From contig NZ_CAJHBT010000003.1 of assembly GCF_904846675.1 (NCBI RefSeq), positions 141,283 to 205,282 of the forward strand: a DNA stretch of 64,000 bases. Reading direction: 5' to 3'. Positions 40,734-50,330 of this stretch are shown piece after piece (position 1 is the stretch's first letter; the number at the start of each line of letters is the position of its first letter). The translations under genes and the position numbers were made by a program. The notes beneath the pieces are model-generated. The model searched no databases. It had not been told where the DNA came from and saw only the letters and a list, made by a program, of their open reading frames with translations. The stretch is from Psychrobacter urativorans (GTDB lineage Bacteria > Pseudomonadota > Gammaproteobacteria > Pseudomonadales > Moraxellaceae).

Positions 40734-41846
40734 ATGTCGTTATTTTCTAATCGTAGCAATGATAGCGTTATTGCTGAGCCTGGCGATAGCAATTCCTTGC
40801 CAGCTCTTCCAACATGGCGGCGGCGCGGTTTTAGCAGCAGTGGCGCTAATAAAAGCCGCCGCGCTACACTACCACCATGGTTGATAAACACAGGAAGCCT
40901 CATTGTAATGGGGCTTTTAGTGTTGCTAAGTTTATCTATTGGGGTAGCTGACTTTTCATGGTCTGGTATCTTTCATAGTCTGATTAATGGGAGCGCTAAC
41001 TCAGACAGCTCGCTGATGCTGGTCAGCCGCTTGCCGCGTACTATCGCTATTATTTTGACCGGTATTGCGATGGCCGTTGCTGGCATGATTATTCAAGTAG
41101 TGCTCAAAAACCGTTTCGTTGAACCGTCAATGGTTGGCGCCACTCAGAGCGCGGCACTGGGTTTATTAGTGGTCAGTCTCTTCTTTCCTGCCAGCGCGCT
41201 TATTATCAAGATGAGTGTAGCTACTATCACTGCGGTGTTCGGCATGATGCTGTTTATGCTGCTTATTCACCGTATTCCGCCGACTGACTTTTTGATGATT
41301 CCACTTATTGGTATTGTCTTTGGTGGGATTATCGATGCCATAACGACCTTTATTGCTTATCAAACTGAGACTTTACAGATGCTCAGCGTTTGGCAATTCG
41401 GTGACTTTTCAGCCGTATTAGCAGGACGCTACGAGCTGCTGTGGCTAACCGGTGGTCTGTGTGTCATCGCTTATATTATTGCTGATAAGCTGACTATCGT
41501 TGGCTTAGGCGACAATATTGCCCTGAACTTAGGTATCAGTAAGCGCCATGTGACGTGGATTGGTGTTGGGATGGTTGCAATGATGAGCGCGGTGGTGGTG
41601 GTCACTGTTGGAGTCATTCCTTTTATCGGTCTGATTGTTCCTAATATCGTCAGTCGAATAATGGGCGATAAGCTCAGACGTAGCTTGCCAGCGGTTGCCT
41701 TACTGGGGGCTTCAGCAGTATTGCTCTGCGATATTATTGGTCGCTCTATTCGCTATCCTTTCGAAGTTCCTGTAGCGACAGTCTTTGGTGTGGTAGGTAC
41801 GGTGGTGTTTTTATGGCTGTTATTACGTGCGCCTGCGGAGCCATAA
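40734..41846 (+). CDS. Iron-siderophore ABC transporter permease (FecCD family, first)
   Basis: A 370-residue FecCD-type permease with about nine to ten membrane segments, after an N-terminal hydrophilic tail of about 45 residues. Hallmarks: LMLVSRLPRTIAIILTGIAM, AVAGMIIQVVLKNRFVEP and FIGLIVPNIVSRIMGDKLRR with the conserved GLIVPNI. Follows the binding-protein gene by 37 bases and precedes a second permease, so the two form a heterodimer. Confidence 0.92.
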   Translation: MSLFSNRSNDSVIAEPGDSNSLPALPTWRRRGFSSSGANKSRRATLPPWLINTGSLIVMGLLVLLSLSIGVADFSWSGIFHSLINGSANSDSSLMLVSRLPRTIAIILTGIAMAVAGMIIQVVLKNRFVEPSMVGATQSAALGLLVVSLFFPASALIIKMSVATITAVFGMMLFMLLIHRIPPTDFLMIPLIGIVFGGIIDAITTFIAYQTETLQMLSVWQFGDFSAVLAGRYELLWLTGGLCVIAYIIADKLTIVGLGDNIALNLGISKRHVTWIGVGMVAMMSAVVVVTVGVIPFIGLIVPNIVSRIMGDKLRRSLPAVALLGASAVLLCDIIGRSIRYPFEVPVATVFGVVGTVVFLWLLLRAPAEP

Positions 41847-42025
41847 AAGCCATAAAATCGGCGATAAGTTATTAGAGGCTTGGTATTATCTAGCAGTAAA
41901 TTAATAAGCACTTATCCAGGCAGCCATACAGGCGTTAATGGCCTATTTATCGTCTTTTCGTCGCCTTATTTGTCCTATATTCTTATAAGACTAGCTTTAT
42001 ACCATCAGCCTTACAGGATTCGCGC

Positions 42026-43072
42026 ATGCGCTCACCTTCTGCCTCTACTACAACAGATATGGATACTCATATTGAGTCATCTGAGCATGCCAAGTTATTA
42101 GGATTTTGGGCAAGGCTGTGGTTGGCAATCACTCAACATCCAAAATCAATTGCTAGCGTTATTTTATTAATCTCAGCCATATTATTTTTGACTGTTAACG
42201 TTAATGGTTATTGGGACTTTGCACTGCCATTACGTGGTAAAAAACTATTGGCATTAATGGTAGTTGGCTATGCGATTGGGGTGTCAACTCTTCTATTCCA
42301 GACCTTAACCCACAATCCTATTTTGACCCCGTCTTTACTCGGCTTTGACTCGCTATATGTATTACTGCAAAGCTTATTGGTATTTTTCTTAGGCTCCATA
42401 AGCTATACCAGTATTAATCCGATAGCAAAGTTTGGGCTTGAGATTGTCTTGATGTTTGGCGCGTCGTTGCTACTGTTTAAACTACTGTTCTCGAAGAGCA
42501 GTCAAGATTTAACACGGCTCATTTTAGTGGGTGTTATTTTTGGGGTGCTATTTCGTAGCCTATCGGCATTGATTGCACGACTGATTAATCCTGATGACTT
42601 TGTGGTTGTGCAATCGGCCAGTTACGCGCAGTTCAATACGGTTAATCCTGACCTACTTAGTATTAGCGTCATAATTTGTGCGATTAGCGCTGTGTTTGTC
42701 TGGCGCTGGCGTTATCAATTTGATGTATTAATGCTAGGTAAAGACCAAGCGATTAACTTAGGTATTAATTATCAACGCTTGGCTTTTGGGCTATTAACCG
42801 TTATCGCTATTTTAGTAGCGACCGCTACGGCATTGGTCGGTCCAGTGACCTTTTTTGGGCTATTAGTCTGCGCCTTGACCAATAGACTCGCCCGCCATAT
42901 GTATCATAGTGAGCGGCTAATACTGGTCAGCTTAGTGGCCATGATTTGCTTGGTATTAGGCCAAACGGTATTCGAGCAAGTATTAGGTATGGCTGGGGTG
43001 TTATCAGTAGTCATTGAGCTAGCAGGTGGTTTGGTATTTTTAGTATTAATATTTATGACCCATCGCCGCTAG
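42026..43072 (+). CDS. Iron-siderophore ABC transporter permease (FecCD family, second)
   Basis: A 348-residue FecCD-type permease. Features: WDFALPLRGKKLLALMVVGY, VSTLLFQTLTHNPILTPSLL, VGPVTFFGLLVCALTNRLAR and several membrane segments. It starts 179 bases after the first permease; the interval has no other gene. Partner of the first permease. Confidence 0.9.
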   Translation: MRSPSASTTTDMDTHIESSEHAKLLGFWARLWLAITQHPKSIASVILLISAILFLTVNVNGYWDFALPLRGKKLLALMVVGYAIGVSTLLFQTLTHNPILTPSLLGFDSLYVLLQSLLVFFLGSISYTSINPIAKFGLEIVLMFGASLLLFKLLFSKSSQDLTRLILVGVIFGVLFRSLSALIARLINPDDFVVVQSASYAQFNTVNPDLLSISVIICAISAVFVWRWRYQFDVLMLGKDQAINLGINYQRLAFGLLTVIAILVATATALVGPVTFFGLLVCALTNRLARHMYHSERLILVSLVAMICLVLGQTVFEQVLGMAGVLSVVIELAGGLVFLVLIFMTHRR

Positions 43073-43175
43073 CGCTTAATTAATCGTATTTGGCACTATA
43101 AATAGGCGTACTTGACATTATCAATAAGAAACCGCTTAAAACGTATTAAAAATTCAGCTTAAAATAAGAGCGACT

Positions 43176-43934
43176 ATGATTAAAATAAACAACGTATCGC
43201 ATCATATCGGTAAGCAGCAAATTCTGCACGACATCAGCTTATCGTTGCCAAGCTCACAAGTAATTGCTCTTATTGGCCCTAATGGAGCGGGTAAGTCTAC
43301 TTTATTTTCGGTGATGTCCCGCCTGCAACCGTTGCAAGCAGGACAAGTTAGCTTTGCTGAGCACAATATTGTCAGCTGTAATGCGCGTACCCTTGCCATT
43401 ACAGTCGCTACGCTGAGCCAAGACAACCAAGTCCAAGGGCGACTGCGCGTTCATGAGCTATTAATGTTTGGGCGCTACCCTTATCATCAAGGCCGCCCGA
43501 CTGCCAACGACCATCAAAAGGTCGATGAGATTATAGAGCGCTTTGAATTAGAGCTATTAGCCGATCGTTTCTTATCTGCTCTATCTGGCGGACAACGCCA
43601 GCGAGTACTAATTGCGATGATTGTCTGTCAAGATACGCCTTATTTACTACTCGATGAGCCGCTTAATAGTTTGGATATGTATCACTCTGGACGCTTGATG
43701 CGTGAGCTACGTGAGTTAAGTCATACTCAACAAAAAACGGTGGTGATCGTCTTGCATGATATTAATCAAGCCGCACAGTTTGCCGATACCGTAGTGACTA
43801 TGAAAGACGGTCAAGTAATGGCAACTGGACGTCCAGTTGATGTTATCACCCAAGAAACCATGAAAGAGCTTTACAACGTGGACATCACCGTTCTTAAGCA
43901 TCAAGGTCGTCCGGTTATTGTCGATAGCTTTTAA
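43176..43934 (+). CDS. Iron-siderophore ABC transporter ATP-binding protein
   Basis: A 252-residue ABC ATPase: Walker A GPNGAGKST, Q-loop in TLSQDNQVQG, signature LSGGQRQRV, Walker B LLLDEPLNSLD, switch His in VIVLHDINQA. FepC/FatE group. Last gene of the import operon, with a bidirectional terminator after it. Confidence 0.93.
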   Translation: MIKINNVSHHIGKQQILHDISLSLPSSQVIALIGPNGAGKSTLFSVMSRLQPLQAGQVSFAEHNIVSCNARTLAITVATLSQDNQVQGRLRVHELLMFGRYPYHQGRPTANDHQKVDEIIERFELELLADRFLSALSGGQRQRVLIAMIVCQDTPYLLLDEPLNSLDMYHSGRLMRELRELSHTQQKTVVIVLHDINQAAQFADTVVTMKDGQVMATGRPVDVITQETMKELYNVDITVLKHQGRPVIVDSF

Positions 43935-43968
43935 CCTTTTATAAGTAAAAATCAGTATTAAACCCCAC

Positions 43969-44008
43969 ATAAAAAGACCGCCTATAAAATATAAGCGGTC
44001 TTTTTATT
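43969..44008. terminator. Bidirectional terminator, siderophore operon / receptor
   Basis: AAAAAGACCGC / GCGGTCTTTTT stem with an 18-base AT-rich loop, between two convergent genes. Confidence 0.88.
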
Positions 44009-44031
44009 ACCTAGAATCAAAATAGTGTCGT

Positions 44032-46137
44032 TTAGAATTGATAGGTTAAAGACGCTTTAATATTACGGCCTGGCTCAAAGTCAGTACGCAAGTAACCATC
44101 ATCAGGGCGTGGCTCAATGATGCGTGACGCGTGGCTGGCATAAGTTTCATCAAAGATATTATATACCCCAAGCGTGGCCTTTAGGCCATCAACTTGTTTT
44201 GGCATATAGCTCATAAAGATATCATGCACATCATAGTTAGGCTTTTTAAGTTCTACTTTTTCAGTATTAGGTGTCAGCGCGGTGACGTAAGTACTGCGCC
44301 AGCCAAGCTCGGTGGTATCCGTTGGCTCATAAGCTAAGTTAACCATATATTTATCACCAGAGTCAGAGCTACTACCGCTCACTGAAGAGATACTATAGCC
44401 AGTTTCCTTGCCCTTACTGCGTGCTCTTGCATAGCTTAGACCCATACTGAAGTTATCGACTTTATAATCGGCTGCGAGCTCTACCCCTTTAATCTTATAG
44501 TCTTCGTCTTTATTGATAACACCCTGACAACTGCCATTCAGCTGTCCTGTATTACAATCTAAACCAGGGTGACGACCACCTTCTCGAACAAATTCAATGT
44601 AGTTCTCAATATTAGTCTCAAAATATTTACCACTCAGTTGTAGGGCATCATCGGCGGTGGTCAGACCGCGCAAAGTTGTCGCAATACCTACTTCCGCGTT
44701 ATCGCCTTCTTCTGCCTTTAAGTTACTATTTACATAGGTATCATTACCATCTTGGTTAAAAATAGCTTGGCTTAAGTCTGGGCCATTAAATAACTGGGTA
44801 TAGCTGGCAAATACTTGCGTGCGTGGCGCTATCTCATAGCTGGCGGCCAGTGCACCTACGACATTGTTATAAGTTTTTCCAGCAGACACAAATTCAGGGG
44901 ACTCATAGCGGTCATAACGTACGCCAGGGGTCAAAGTTAATTTACCCATCTGCCACTGATCTTCTAAATATACTGAAGTGTTTTTTGCCTCATCAGTACC
45001 CGTCTTAATGAAATCTCGCGACATCTCAGACTCTTTTTTATAATGCTCAGCACCAGCAATCAGCTTGTGCGTGCCGGGTATGCCATTGATGATGCTGCTA
45101 TCGATGACACTGGTATTTTGGATTTTAGCGCCTGTGGTTTTGACCCCCGCCTCCCAATCAAAACCGGGGTTTTCAATGTAATCCGTGTCTCGTGAAATTC
45201 GAGTTTTTGATTGATACACATTGGCATCGACATCTATTAAGCTATTTATTGGGTTATAGGTATAATCTAGCGCATAAGTATCACGTTTGACCTTTTGCGG
45301 GAGAATTGGGTTCCAGCTATCAGGACCGGGAAGACCGGGGCTCGCTGGAAAATCTGGACGTAGCGGGAATCTTCCTTTATTTTCGGTACTACTAAAGCTG
45401 GCACCAACATGATGATCATCTTCAATATAGGCACCGGCTTTTAACAGGATATTCTCACCCTTACTGTCTTCGGTTTGAATCTTGCGACCATCACCATCTT
45501 CACCAGCATTCGCATCACGCTTACCATAATAAGCCAATAGGTCAATATTCTCTGTTGGTGCCGCAAAAACGGTTCCTGATGTCAACAGCTCGTCATTATT
45601 ACTAGCATAGCCAACATGTACCTTGGCACCAATTTTCTGACCTGGTTTAAGCAGGTCTGCGGCGTCGACGGTTTTAAAGGCAACCGCACCGCCTAAGGCA
45701 TCATTACCTAGCGTGACGGAGTTATTACCGACTGATACATCAGCTTGTTTTAATAAATCTGGGTCAATAGTGACATCGCCCATATGGTAGAACATAGCCC
45801 CTTCTTGACGGGCGCCATCAATCGTTATCTTTAGATTGGTATCATCAAGCCCGCGAACCCGTATACGCTGATTGACTGCCGAAGTGCCACCTACTGAGGC
45901 CCCTGGAACCACGTTCAAAAAGTCACTTAAATGATCTGCTTGCTGAGCGGGCGTATAGTCATCGATATAAACCTGATCTTCTTGAACCTCTTTTCTAGCC
46001 GACTTATTTGCCGTAACCGTAATCGTTTGCAGTGAGGTGTGCATCTCCTCTTCAGCACTAGCTACTTGTGAGCCTAAGACAGCGGCTATACCTACTGACA
46101 GTACGGTTAATCGACTAGAAAATATTGCTTCACGCAT
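44032..46137 (-). CDS. TonB-dependent outer-membrane receptor (siderophore or haem)
   Basis: A 701-residue receptor with signal peptide (cleavage near SQVASA-EEEM), an early TonB box-like segment (TITVTANKSA), a plug domain (RIRVRGLDDTNLKITIDGAR, LGNDALGGAVAFKT) and a 22-strand barrel ending LTYQF. The C-terminal LGVYNIFDETYASHASR is common in haem and catecholate receptors. Convergent with the ABC importer and with a Fur-like site upstream, so it is probably the outer-membrane step for the same ligand. Haem or haemoprotein cannot be excluded. Confidence 0.9.
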   Translation of the reverse strand: MREAIFSSRLTVLSVGIAAVLGSQVASAEEEMHTSLQTITVTANKSARKEVQEDQVYIDDYTPAQQADHLSDFLNVVPGASVGGTSAVNQRIRVRGLDDTNLKITIDGARQEGAMFYHMGDVTIDPDLLKQADVSVGNNSVTLGNDALGGAVAFKTVDAADLLKPGQKIGAKVHVGYASNNDELLTSGTVFAAPTENIDLLAYYGKRDANAGEDGDGRKIQTEDSKGENILLKAGAYIEDDHHVGASFSSTENKGRFPLRPDFPASPGLPGPDSWNPILPQKVKRDTYALDYTYNPINSLIDVDANVYQSKTRISRDTDYIENPGFDWEAGVKTTGAKIQNTSVIDSSIINGIPGTHKLIAGAEHYKKESEMSRDFIKTGTDEAKNTSVYLEDQWQMGKLTLTPGVRYDRYESPEFVSAGKTYNNVVGALAASYEIAPRTQVFASYTQLFNGPDLSQAIFNQDGNDTYVNSNLKAEEGDNAEVGIATTLRGLTTADDALQLSGKYFETNIENYIEFVREGGRHPGLDCNTGQLNGSCQGVINKDEDYKIKGVELAADYKVDNFSMGLSYARARSKGKETGYSISSVSGSSSDSGDKYMVNLAYEPTDTTELGWRSTYVTALTPNTEKVELKKPNYDVHDIFMSYMPKQVDGLKATLGVYNIFDETYASHASRIIEPRPDDGYLRTDFEPGRNIKASLTYQF

Positions 46138-46267
46138 AACATACTCACTTTATATGACTATAAAAACCTAAGAATTTTTTACAATGTGGCTACTCAATAA
46201 AATCTTTACTGAGTATTGACCTGCAAATTAAGGGATGAAATTAAATACTGTAAACGCTATTGTGAAT

Positions 46268-46286
46268 ACAAATGATAATAGTTAGC
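46268..46286. promoter_or_regulatory. Fur-box-like site before the TonB-dependent receptor
   Basis: ACAAATGATAATAGTTAGC contains AATGATAAT as in the Fur consensus; about 130 bases upstream of the receptor start. Weaker match than the other two. Confidence 0.5.
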
Positions 46287-46700
46287 ATTTGAAAAAAACA
46301 TAATAACGAATTGTTAATAAATTAGCAACATTTGAAATAAAAAAATTTAATTCTATAGTAATTACTTAGCGATTGACGCTTAGACGAAACCTATTATTGA
46401 CGATGTAACTATTATTAGCTTACTCAGTAGCGTGGGGTATATTCAATTATCTTGGCCAAGCTCAATGTTTATTGAACCAAATTTCTTATGTTAATAGTTA
46501 GCCGATTATCTCAACCCTGTTCATACTCTCGTTTATAGTGTACTTTTCATTTATTTGCAGAATATATAGTGATTATAATATTTCATATATAGAGTTTTAT
46601 ACTCAATAACTACCGGTGATGAACGCTGCATTTTTGGCGATTAAAGGCTTAGAAGTTAAAATAAGCATTGCAATAGCTCACCCTTTCACTATACCCTAGG
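46287..46700. other. AT-rich intergenic stretch, no gene seen
   Basis: Divergent region between receptor and NCS2 permease. No open frame of substance and no repeat; presumably promoters. Confidence 0.4.
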
Positions 46701-46705
46701 TAGAG

Positions 46706-46721
46706 CTGACCAATTAGTCAG
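46706..46721. promoter_or_regulatory. RutR-type operator before the urate/xanthine permease
   Basis: CTGACCA-AT-TAGTCAG: the RutR pattern TTGACCAnnTGGTCAA with one change per arm. The bases after it (GTTTTA) are the same as after the site at 49427-49442. It lies 226 bases upstream of the permease start. Confidence 0.6.
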
Positions 46722-46947
46722 GTTTTAATCTTCGCTGATCAATAAAAATAGTCAATAATCATTCATTATTTTTATTAATTAGCACAAGGACACGTGCGTA
46801 TTTTTGCTGAATTTATAAGATTAGATGGATAGGCAATACGGTAGGTTGAATATTGAAACGGAATTAATATTAACCTTCGCATTTACCATGTTGCCTGAGA
46901 CCCTCAGCATAGATAGGACTGTAAAGTTATCTTAGGAGTAAGAAGTC

Positions 46948-48354
46948 ATGAGCGAAAAAGCTCAAGGAAATCCGGATTTATTATACGGACTGCATGACCG
47001 TCCCGCCCCTGCCAAAGCATTTTTAGGGGCAGTACAGCACGTACTTGCCGCTTTTGTCGGTATTATTACCCCCTCGTTAATCATTGGGGGTGCCTTAGGT
47101 TTAGGAGAACACATTCCCTACCTCATCAGCATGTCGTTGATGGTATCTGGGGTGGCTACCTTTATCCAGACTCGCAAGGTTGGCCCCGTGGGTTCCGGCC
47201 TTATGGCACTGCAAGGAACCAGCTTTGGTTTCTTAGCCGCGGTACTCGCCGCCGGTTTTGTAGTAAAAAATAAGGGCGGTAGTCCTGAAGAGATTCTCTC
47301 TGTCATCTTTGGGGTCTCGTTTCTTGGGGCATTCATTGAGATATTCTTAAGTCAATTTATTACCAGACTTAAATCGTTGATGAGCCCTATCGTTACCGGT
47401 TGCGTCATTGTCACCATTGGTCTGTCATTGACCAAAACCGGTCTGACCGATTTGGCGGGCGGCGTTGGTGCTGAGAACTTCGGTAGTATGGAGAACCTAT
47501 TACTAGGCGGCGGTGTACTGGTGAGTGTGGTACTGATCAGTATCATCAATAACAAAGTAATTCGCTCGAGTGCTATCTTTATCGGTCTGATGCTAGGTTT
47601 AATTGCAGCCATGTTTATGGGACGTATTGATTTCTCATTAGTCTCTGAAGCCCCTATATTTACTATACCAGTCCCTTTTAAATTTGGTTTTGGTTTTGAC
47701 TGGCAGGCTTTTATTCCTATTGCTTTTATGTATGTCATTACCAGTATTGAGACCTCAGGTGACTTAACCGCGACCTCAATGATTTCAGGCGAGCCTATTA
47801 AAGGTCCTATATACGAAAAACGTATCAAAGGCGGTGTTTTAGGCGATGGTGTCAACTCAGTAATTGCCGCCACGTTTAATACTTTCCCAGTAACCACCTT
47901 TAGCCAGAACAACGGCGTGATTCAAATGACTGGTATCGCCAGTCGCTATGTTGGCCTTTATGTGGCTGCTATCATATTCACTATGGGTCTGTTCCCCATC
48001 CTTGGTGCCATCTTTACCCAGTTGCCGAAGCCAGTCGTTGGCGGCGTAACCCTATTGATGTTCGCAACCGTAGCAACCGCTGGTATTCGCATTTTATCAA
48101 CGGTTAACTTTACCCATCGTAATATCTTGATTATTGCGACCACGCTAGGTCTGTCAATGGGTATTGCCTTTGTCCCGGATGTACTGGCACAAACGCCACA
48201 ACTGTTCCGTAACATCTTTGGTTCAGCAGTAACGATGGCAGGTGTCGTCGCTATCACGCTTGATATTATTTTACCGAAGAACTATGGCGCTGAATATGAT
48301 ACTCCAGAGCAAAATGAAGAAGAGGGTGTCGTATTGGTTAAAAAAGCTTCTTAA
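46948..48354 (+). CDS. NCS2-family nucleobase (urate/xanthine/uracil) permease
   Basis: A 468-residue inner-membrane symporter with about 14 hydrophobic segments. NCS2 motifs: QHVLAAFVGIITPSL near the start, the substrate-site block TSIETSGDLTATSM with the conserved Glu, FPVTTFSQNNGVIQMTGIAS (the QN-G signature) and SRYVGLYVAAI. Clustered with urate catabolism, so urate or xanthine is the probable substrate. Ribosome site TAGGAGTAAGAAGTC. Confidence 0.88.
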   Translation: MSEKAQGNPDLLYGLHDRPAPAKAFLGAVQHVLAAFVGIITPSLIIGGALGLGEHIPYLISMSLMVSGVATFIQTRKVGPVGSGLMALQGTSFGFLAAVLAAGFVVKNKGGSPEEILSVIFGVSFLGAFIEIFLSQFITRLKSLMSPIVTGCVIVTIGLSLTKTGLTDLAGGVGAENFGSMENLLLGGGVLVSVVLISIINNKVIRSSAIFIGLMLGLIAAMFMGRIDFSLVSEAPIFTIPVPFKFGFGFDWQAFIPIAFMYVITSIETSGDLTATSMISGEPIKGPIYEKRIKGGVLGDGVNSVIAATFNTFPVTTFSQNNGVIQMTGIASRYVGLYVAAIIFTMGLFPILGAIFTQLPKPVVGGVTLLMFATVATAGIRILSTVNFTHRNILIIATTLGLSMGIAFVPDVLAQTPQLFRNIFGSAVTMAGVVAITLDIILPKNYGAEYDTPEQNEEEGVVLVKKAS

Positions 48355-48415
48355 AGAATTTAGGCTTATTACTTAACTAATAGTTAATAAACTAAGTAAT
48401 TGGTTTATAAAGAAG

Positions 48416-48444
48416 AAGCGCAGTAGATTGATGCTACTGCGCTT
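48416..48444 (+). terminator. Permease terminator
   Basis: AAGCGCAGTAG / CTACTGCGCTT with a 7-base loop, 62 bases after the permease stop. Confidence 0.75.
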
Positions 48445-48470
48445 TATATACGGCCTATCGATACAGACCC

Positions 48471-48504
48471 TAATACGACTGTTATGATTAAGGCGTTTTT
48501 ATGT
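48471..48504. repeat. Dispersed element, copy A
   Basis: TAATACGACTGTTATGATTA followed by AGGCGTTTTTATGT resembles 61331-61365 (about 26 of 34 bases). See the finding. Confidence 0.4.
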
Positions 48505-48637
48505 GGGTATTTTTATAAGCTGGAAGTTAGATAGGTATGAACAAGGGAACTGTTATAAACTAAAATTCACTGCGAACTGACAGCTATGAAATAACTGACA
48601 TTATAAAAGTTGGCGCATTACTTGACGCAATACTCCT

Positions 48638-49309
48638 TTATTCAAGTCCACAACCGCGTAAAATAAAGGGCACTAAAAAGTCAGCAGCACGCGCTTCATC
48701 TTGCTTATCGTAAGCCTTTTTTTCCATTAAGCCGACGATTTCTGTTTCAAATTCAGCATAACGCTGGGTGGTGGCCCAGATTAAAATCAATAGTTGTAGG
48801 GGGTCAGTAATACCTATTTTACCTTGCTGGTGCCATATTTTCATCACTTCTGCTTTATCAAGCGCCCATTCTTTCATGGTTGTGGACATAAAGTCATGCA
48901 AATGCGGCGCACCGCCGATGACCTCAACGGCAAATAGTTTATGTCGATTGGGATGAGCAAAGGCTTGATGCAGTTTGGTACGCACGAACTTTTCAATGAC
49001 CGTTTTAGGATCACTATCGACGGTCATTGTGACCAAGCCCTCATTCCATTCTTGAATAATAGAGCGCAGCACTACCTTATATAGATTTTTTTTATTTTTA
49101 AAATAGTAGTGAATATTGGCTTTTGGTAGTCCAGCTCGATCAGCGATACCTTGCATGGTCGCGCCGCGATAGCTGCGTAAGACAAACTCTTCTTCTGCAG
49201 CGATTAAGATGATAGTCTGATTATGCGCACGAATCTCTGGCTGACTGCGATGAGCAGAAGCAGAAGCGCTTGTAGTATTGGCATGTTCATTTTCATTCAT
49301 AATGGTCAT
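48638..49309 (-). CDS. TetR-family regulator, RutR-like
   Basis: A 223-residue repressor: N-terminal helix-turn-helix (AAEEEFVLRSYRGATMQGIA, GLPKANIHYYFKNKKNLY) and a RutR/YcdC-type C-terminal domain (VIGGAPHLHDFMSTTMKEWA). E. coli RutR senses uracil/thymine and controls pyrimidine and purine catabolism. Here it stands inside the urate island with RutR-type operators before itself and before the permease, so it most likely controls the island. Ligand (uracil, urate or a ureide) unknown. An alternative start is the ATG at 49300. Confidence 0.88.
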   Translation of the reverse strand: MTIMNENEHANTTSASASAHRSQPEIRAHNQTIILIAAEEEFVLRSYRGATMQGIADRAGLPKANIHYYFKNKKNLYKVVLRSIIQEWNEGLVTMTVDSDPKTVIEKFVRTKLHQAFAHPNRHKLFAVEVIGGAPHLHDFMSTTMKEWALDKAEVMKIWHQQGKIGITDPLQLLILIWATTQRYAEFETEIVGLMEKKAYDKQDEARAADFLVPFILRGCGLE

Positions 49310-49426
49310 AACTTAGGCCATTCGGCATTTTTAGTAAAAAAAAGCCATATTCCTGCTAGTAATTACAATAAATACTATTTTTTATGGAACATAGCACGAC
49401 AAATTGAAATATTTTGTATAAAATAG

Positions 49427-49442
49427 TTGACCATCTGGTCAG
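49427..49442. promoter_or_regulatory. RutR-type operator between regulator and uraD
   Basis: TTGACCA-TC-TGGTCAG matches the RutR consensus TTGACCAnnTGGTCAA at all but one defined base. It lies between the divergent regulator and uraD; autoregulation and control of uraD are both possible. No gene lies in 49310-49701. Confidence 0.75.
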
Positions 49443-49701
49443 GTTTTAGCACAATAGGTAATATAAACCAATTGGTTCTTAATTAGTATCACTTTAGCAT
49501 ATGATTTATCAGGTTAGACTCTAAGACTGTTTTACAGAACACGTTGTCTCCTAATAAAGAACGTCGCCACATAATAAAATTAGTTTACAAGATAATATTA
49601 ATTTACATGCGACTAGCATTATGTAAAGGGATTGCTATATCATCATTGCTGATAGCCTCTAGACGAGGCAGGCTTTTATATCAAAAGAAAAGGATGTCCT
49701 C

Positions 49702-50223
49702 ATGAGCTTAACGTTACCCCAATTTAACAACCTATCCCAAGAAGATGCCACCGTGCAACTTTTAACCTGTTGCACCAGCGCCAGCTGGGCACGGAATCTT
49801 GCTAGCGCGCGTCCCTTTTCAGATATCGACGCTCTGCTTGCCTCTAGCGATGAGGCCTGGAACCAAGCGCAAACCAGCGAAGCCAATTTAATTGAGGCAT
49901 TCGATGGCCACCCACAAATTGGTAATGTTGCTTCTTTAAAAGAGAAATATCGTAATACGCAAGATAGCGCCGCGCATGAACAATCAGGTGCGAACGATGC
50001 AGAAGACCAAGTACTGGAAGCGCTTGCACAAGGCAATCAAGATTATCTCGATAAGTTTGGCTTTATCTTCATTGTATTCGCAACCGGTAAAAGCGCACAG
50101 CAAATGCTGGATTTATTGCTCGCCCGTCTTCCTAACGACCGCGCTACTGAACTTACTAATGCCGCTGCTGAACAAAATAAAATCACTAGTTTACGCCTAC
50201 AAAAACTATTTGGCGCGGCTTAA
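49702..50223 (+). CDS. uraD: OHCU decarboxylase
   Basis: Decarboxylates 2-oxo-4-hydroxy-4-carboxy-5-ureidoimidazoline to S-(+)-allantoin, third step after urate oxidation. Signature blocks: CTSASWARNLASARPF, FDGHPQIGN (catalytic His region), EYQDKFGFIF-like YLDKFGFIFIVFATGKSA. 173 residues as usual. Ribosome site AAAAGGATGTCCTC. First gene of the urate-degradation run. Confidence 0.93.
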   Translation: MSLTLPQFNNLSQEDATVQLLTCCTSASWARNLASARPFSDIDALLASSDEAWNQAQTSEANLIEAFDGHPQIGNVASLKEKYRNTQDSAAHEQSGANDAEDQVLEALAQGNQDYLDKFGFIFIVFATGKSAQQMLDLLLARLPNDRATELTNAAAEQNKITSLRLQKLFGAA

Positions 50224-50281
50224 CCGATTAGATTAATACCATATACTTGATGTTTATTAAATAAAAGCATCCTAAAAAATG

Positions 50282-50297
50282 CGATGCATAAGCATCG
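50282..50297 (+). other. Leader hairpin before uraH
   Basis: CGATGCATAAGCATCG, 6-bp stem with 4-base loop, 34 bases upstream of the uraH start. Confidence 0.4.
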
Positions 50298-50330
50298 ACA
50301 ATTACTTTAATACCATACAAAGGAAGCATT

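Noticed and set aside
47352..47912. 186-codon minus-strand frame opposite the NCS2 permease
   Set aside because: Shadow of a GC-biased membrane-protein gene; low-complexity Pro/Ile/Thr sequence.
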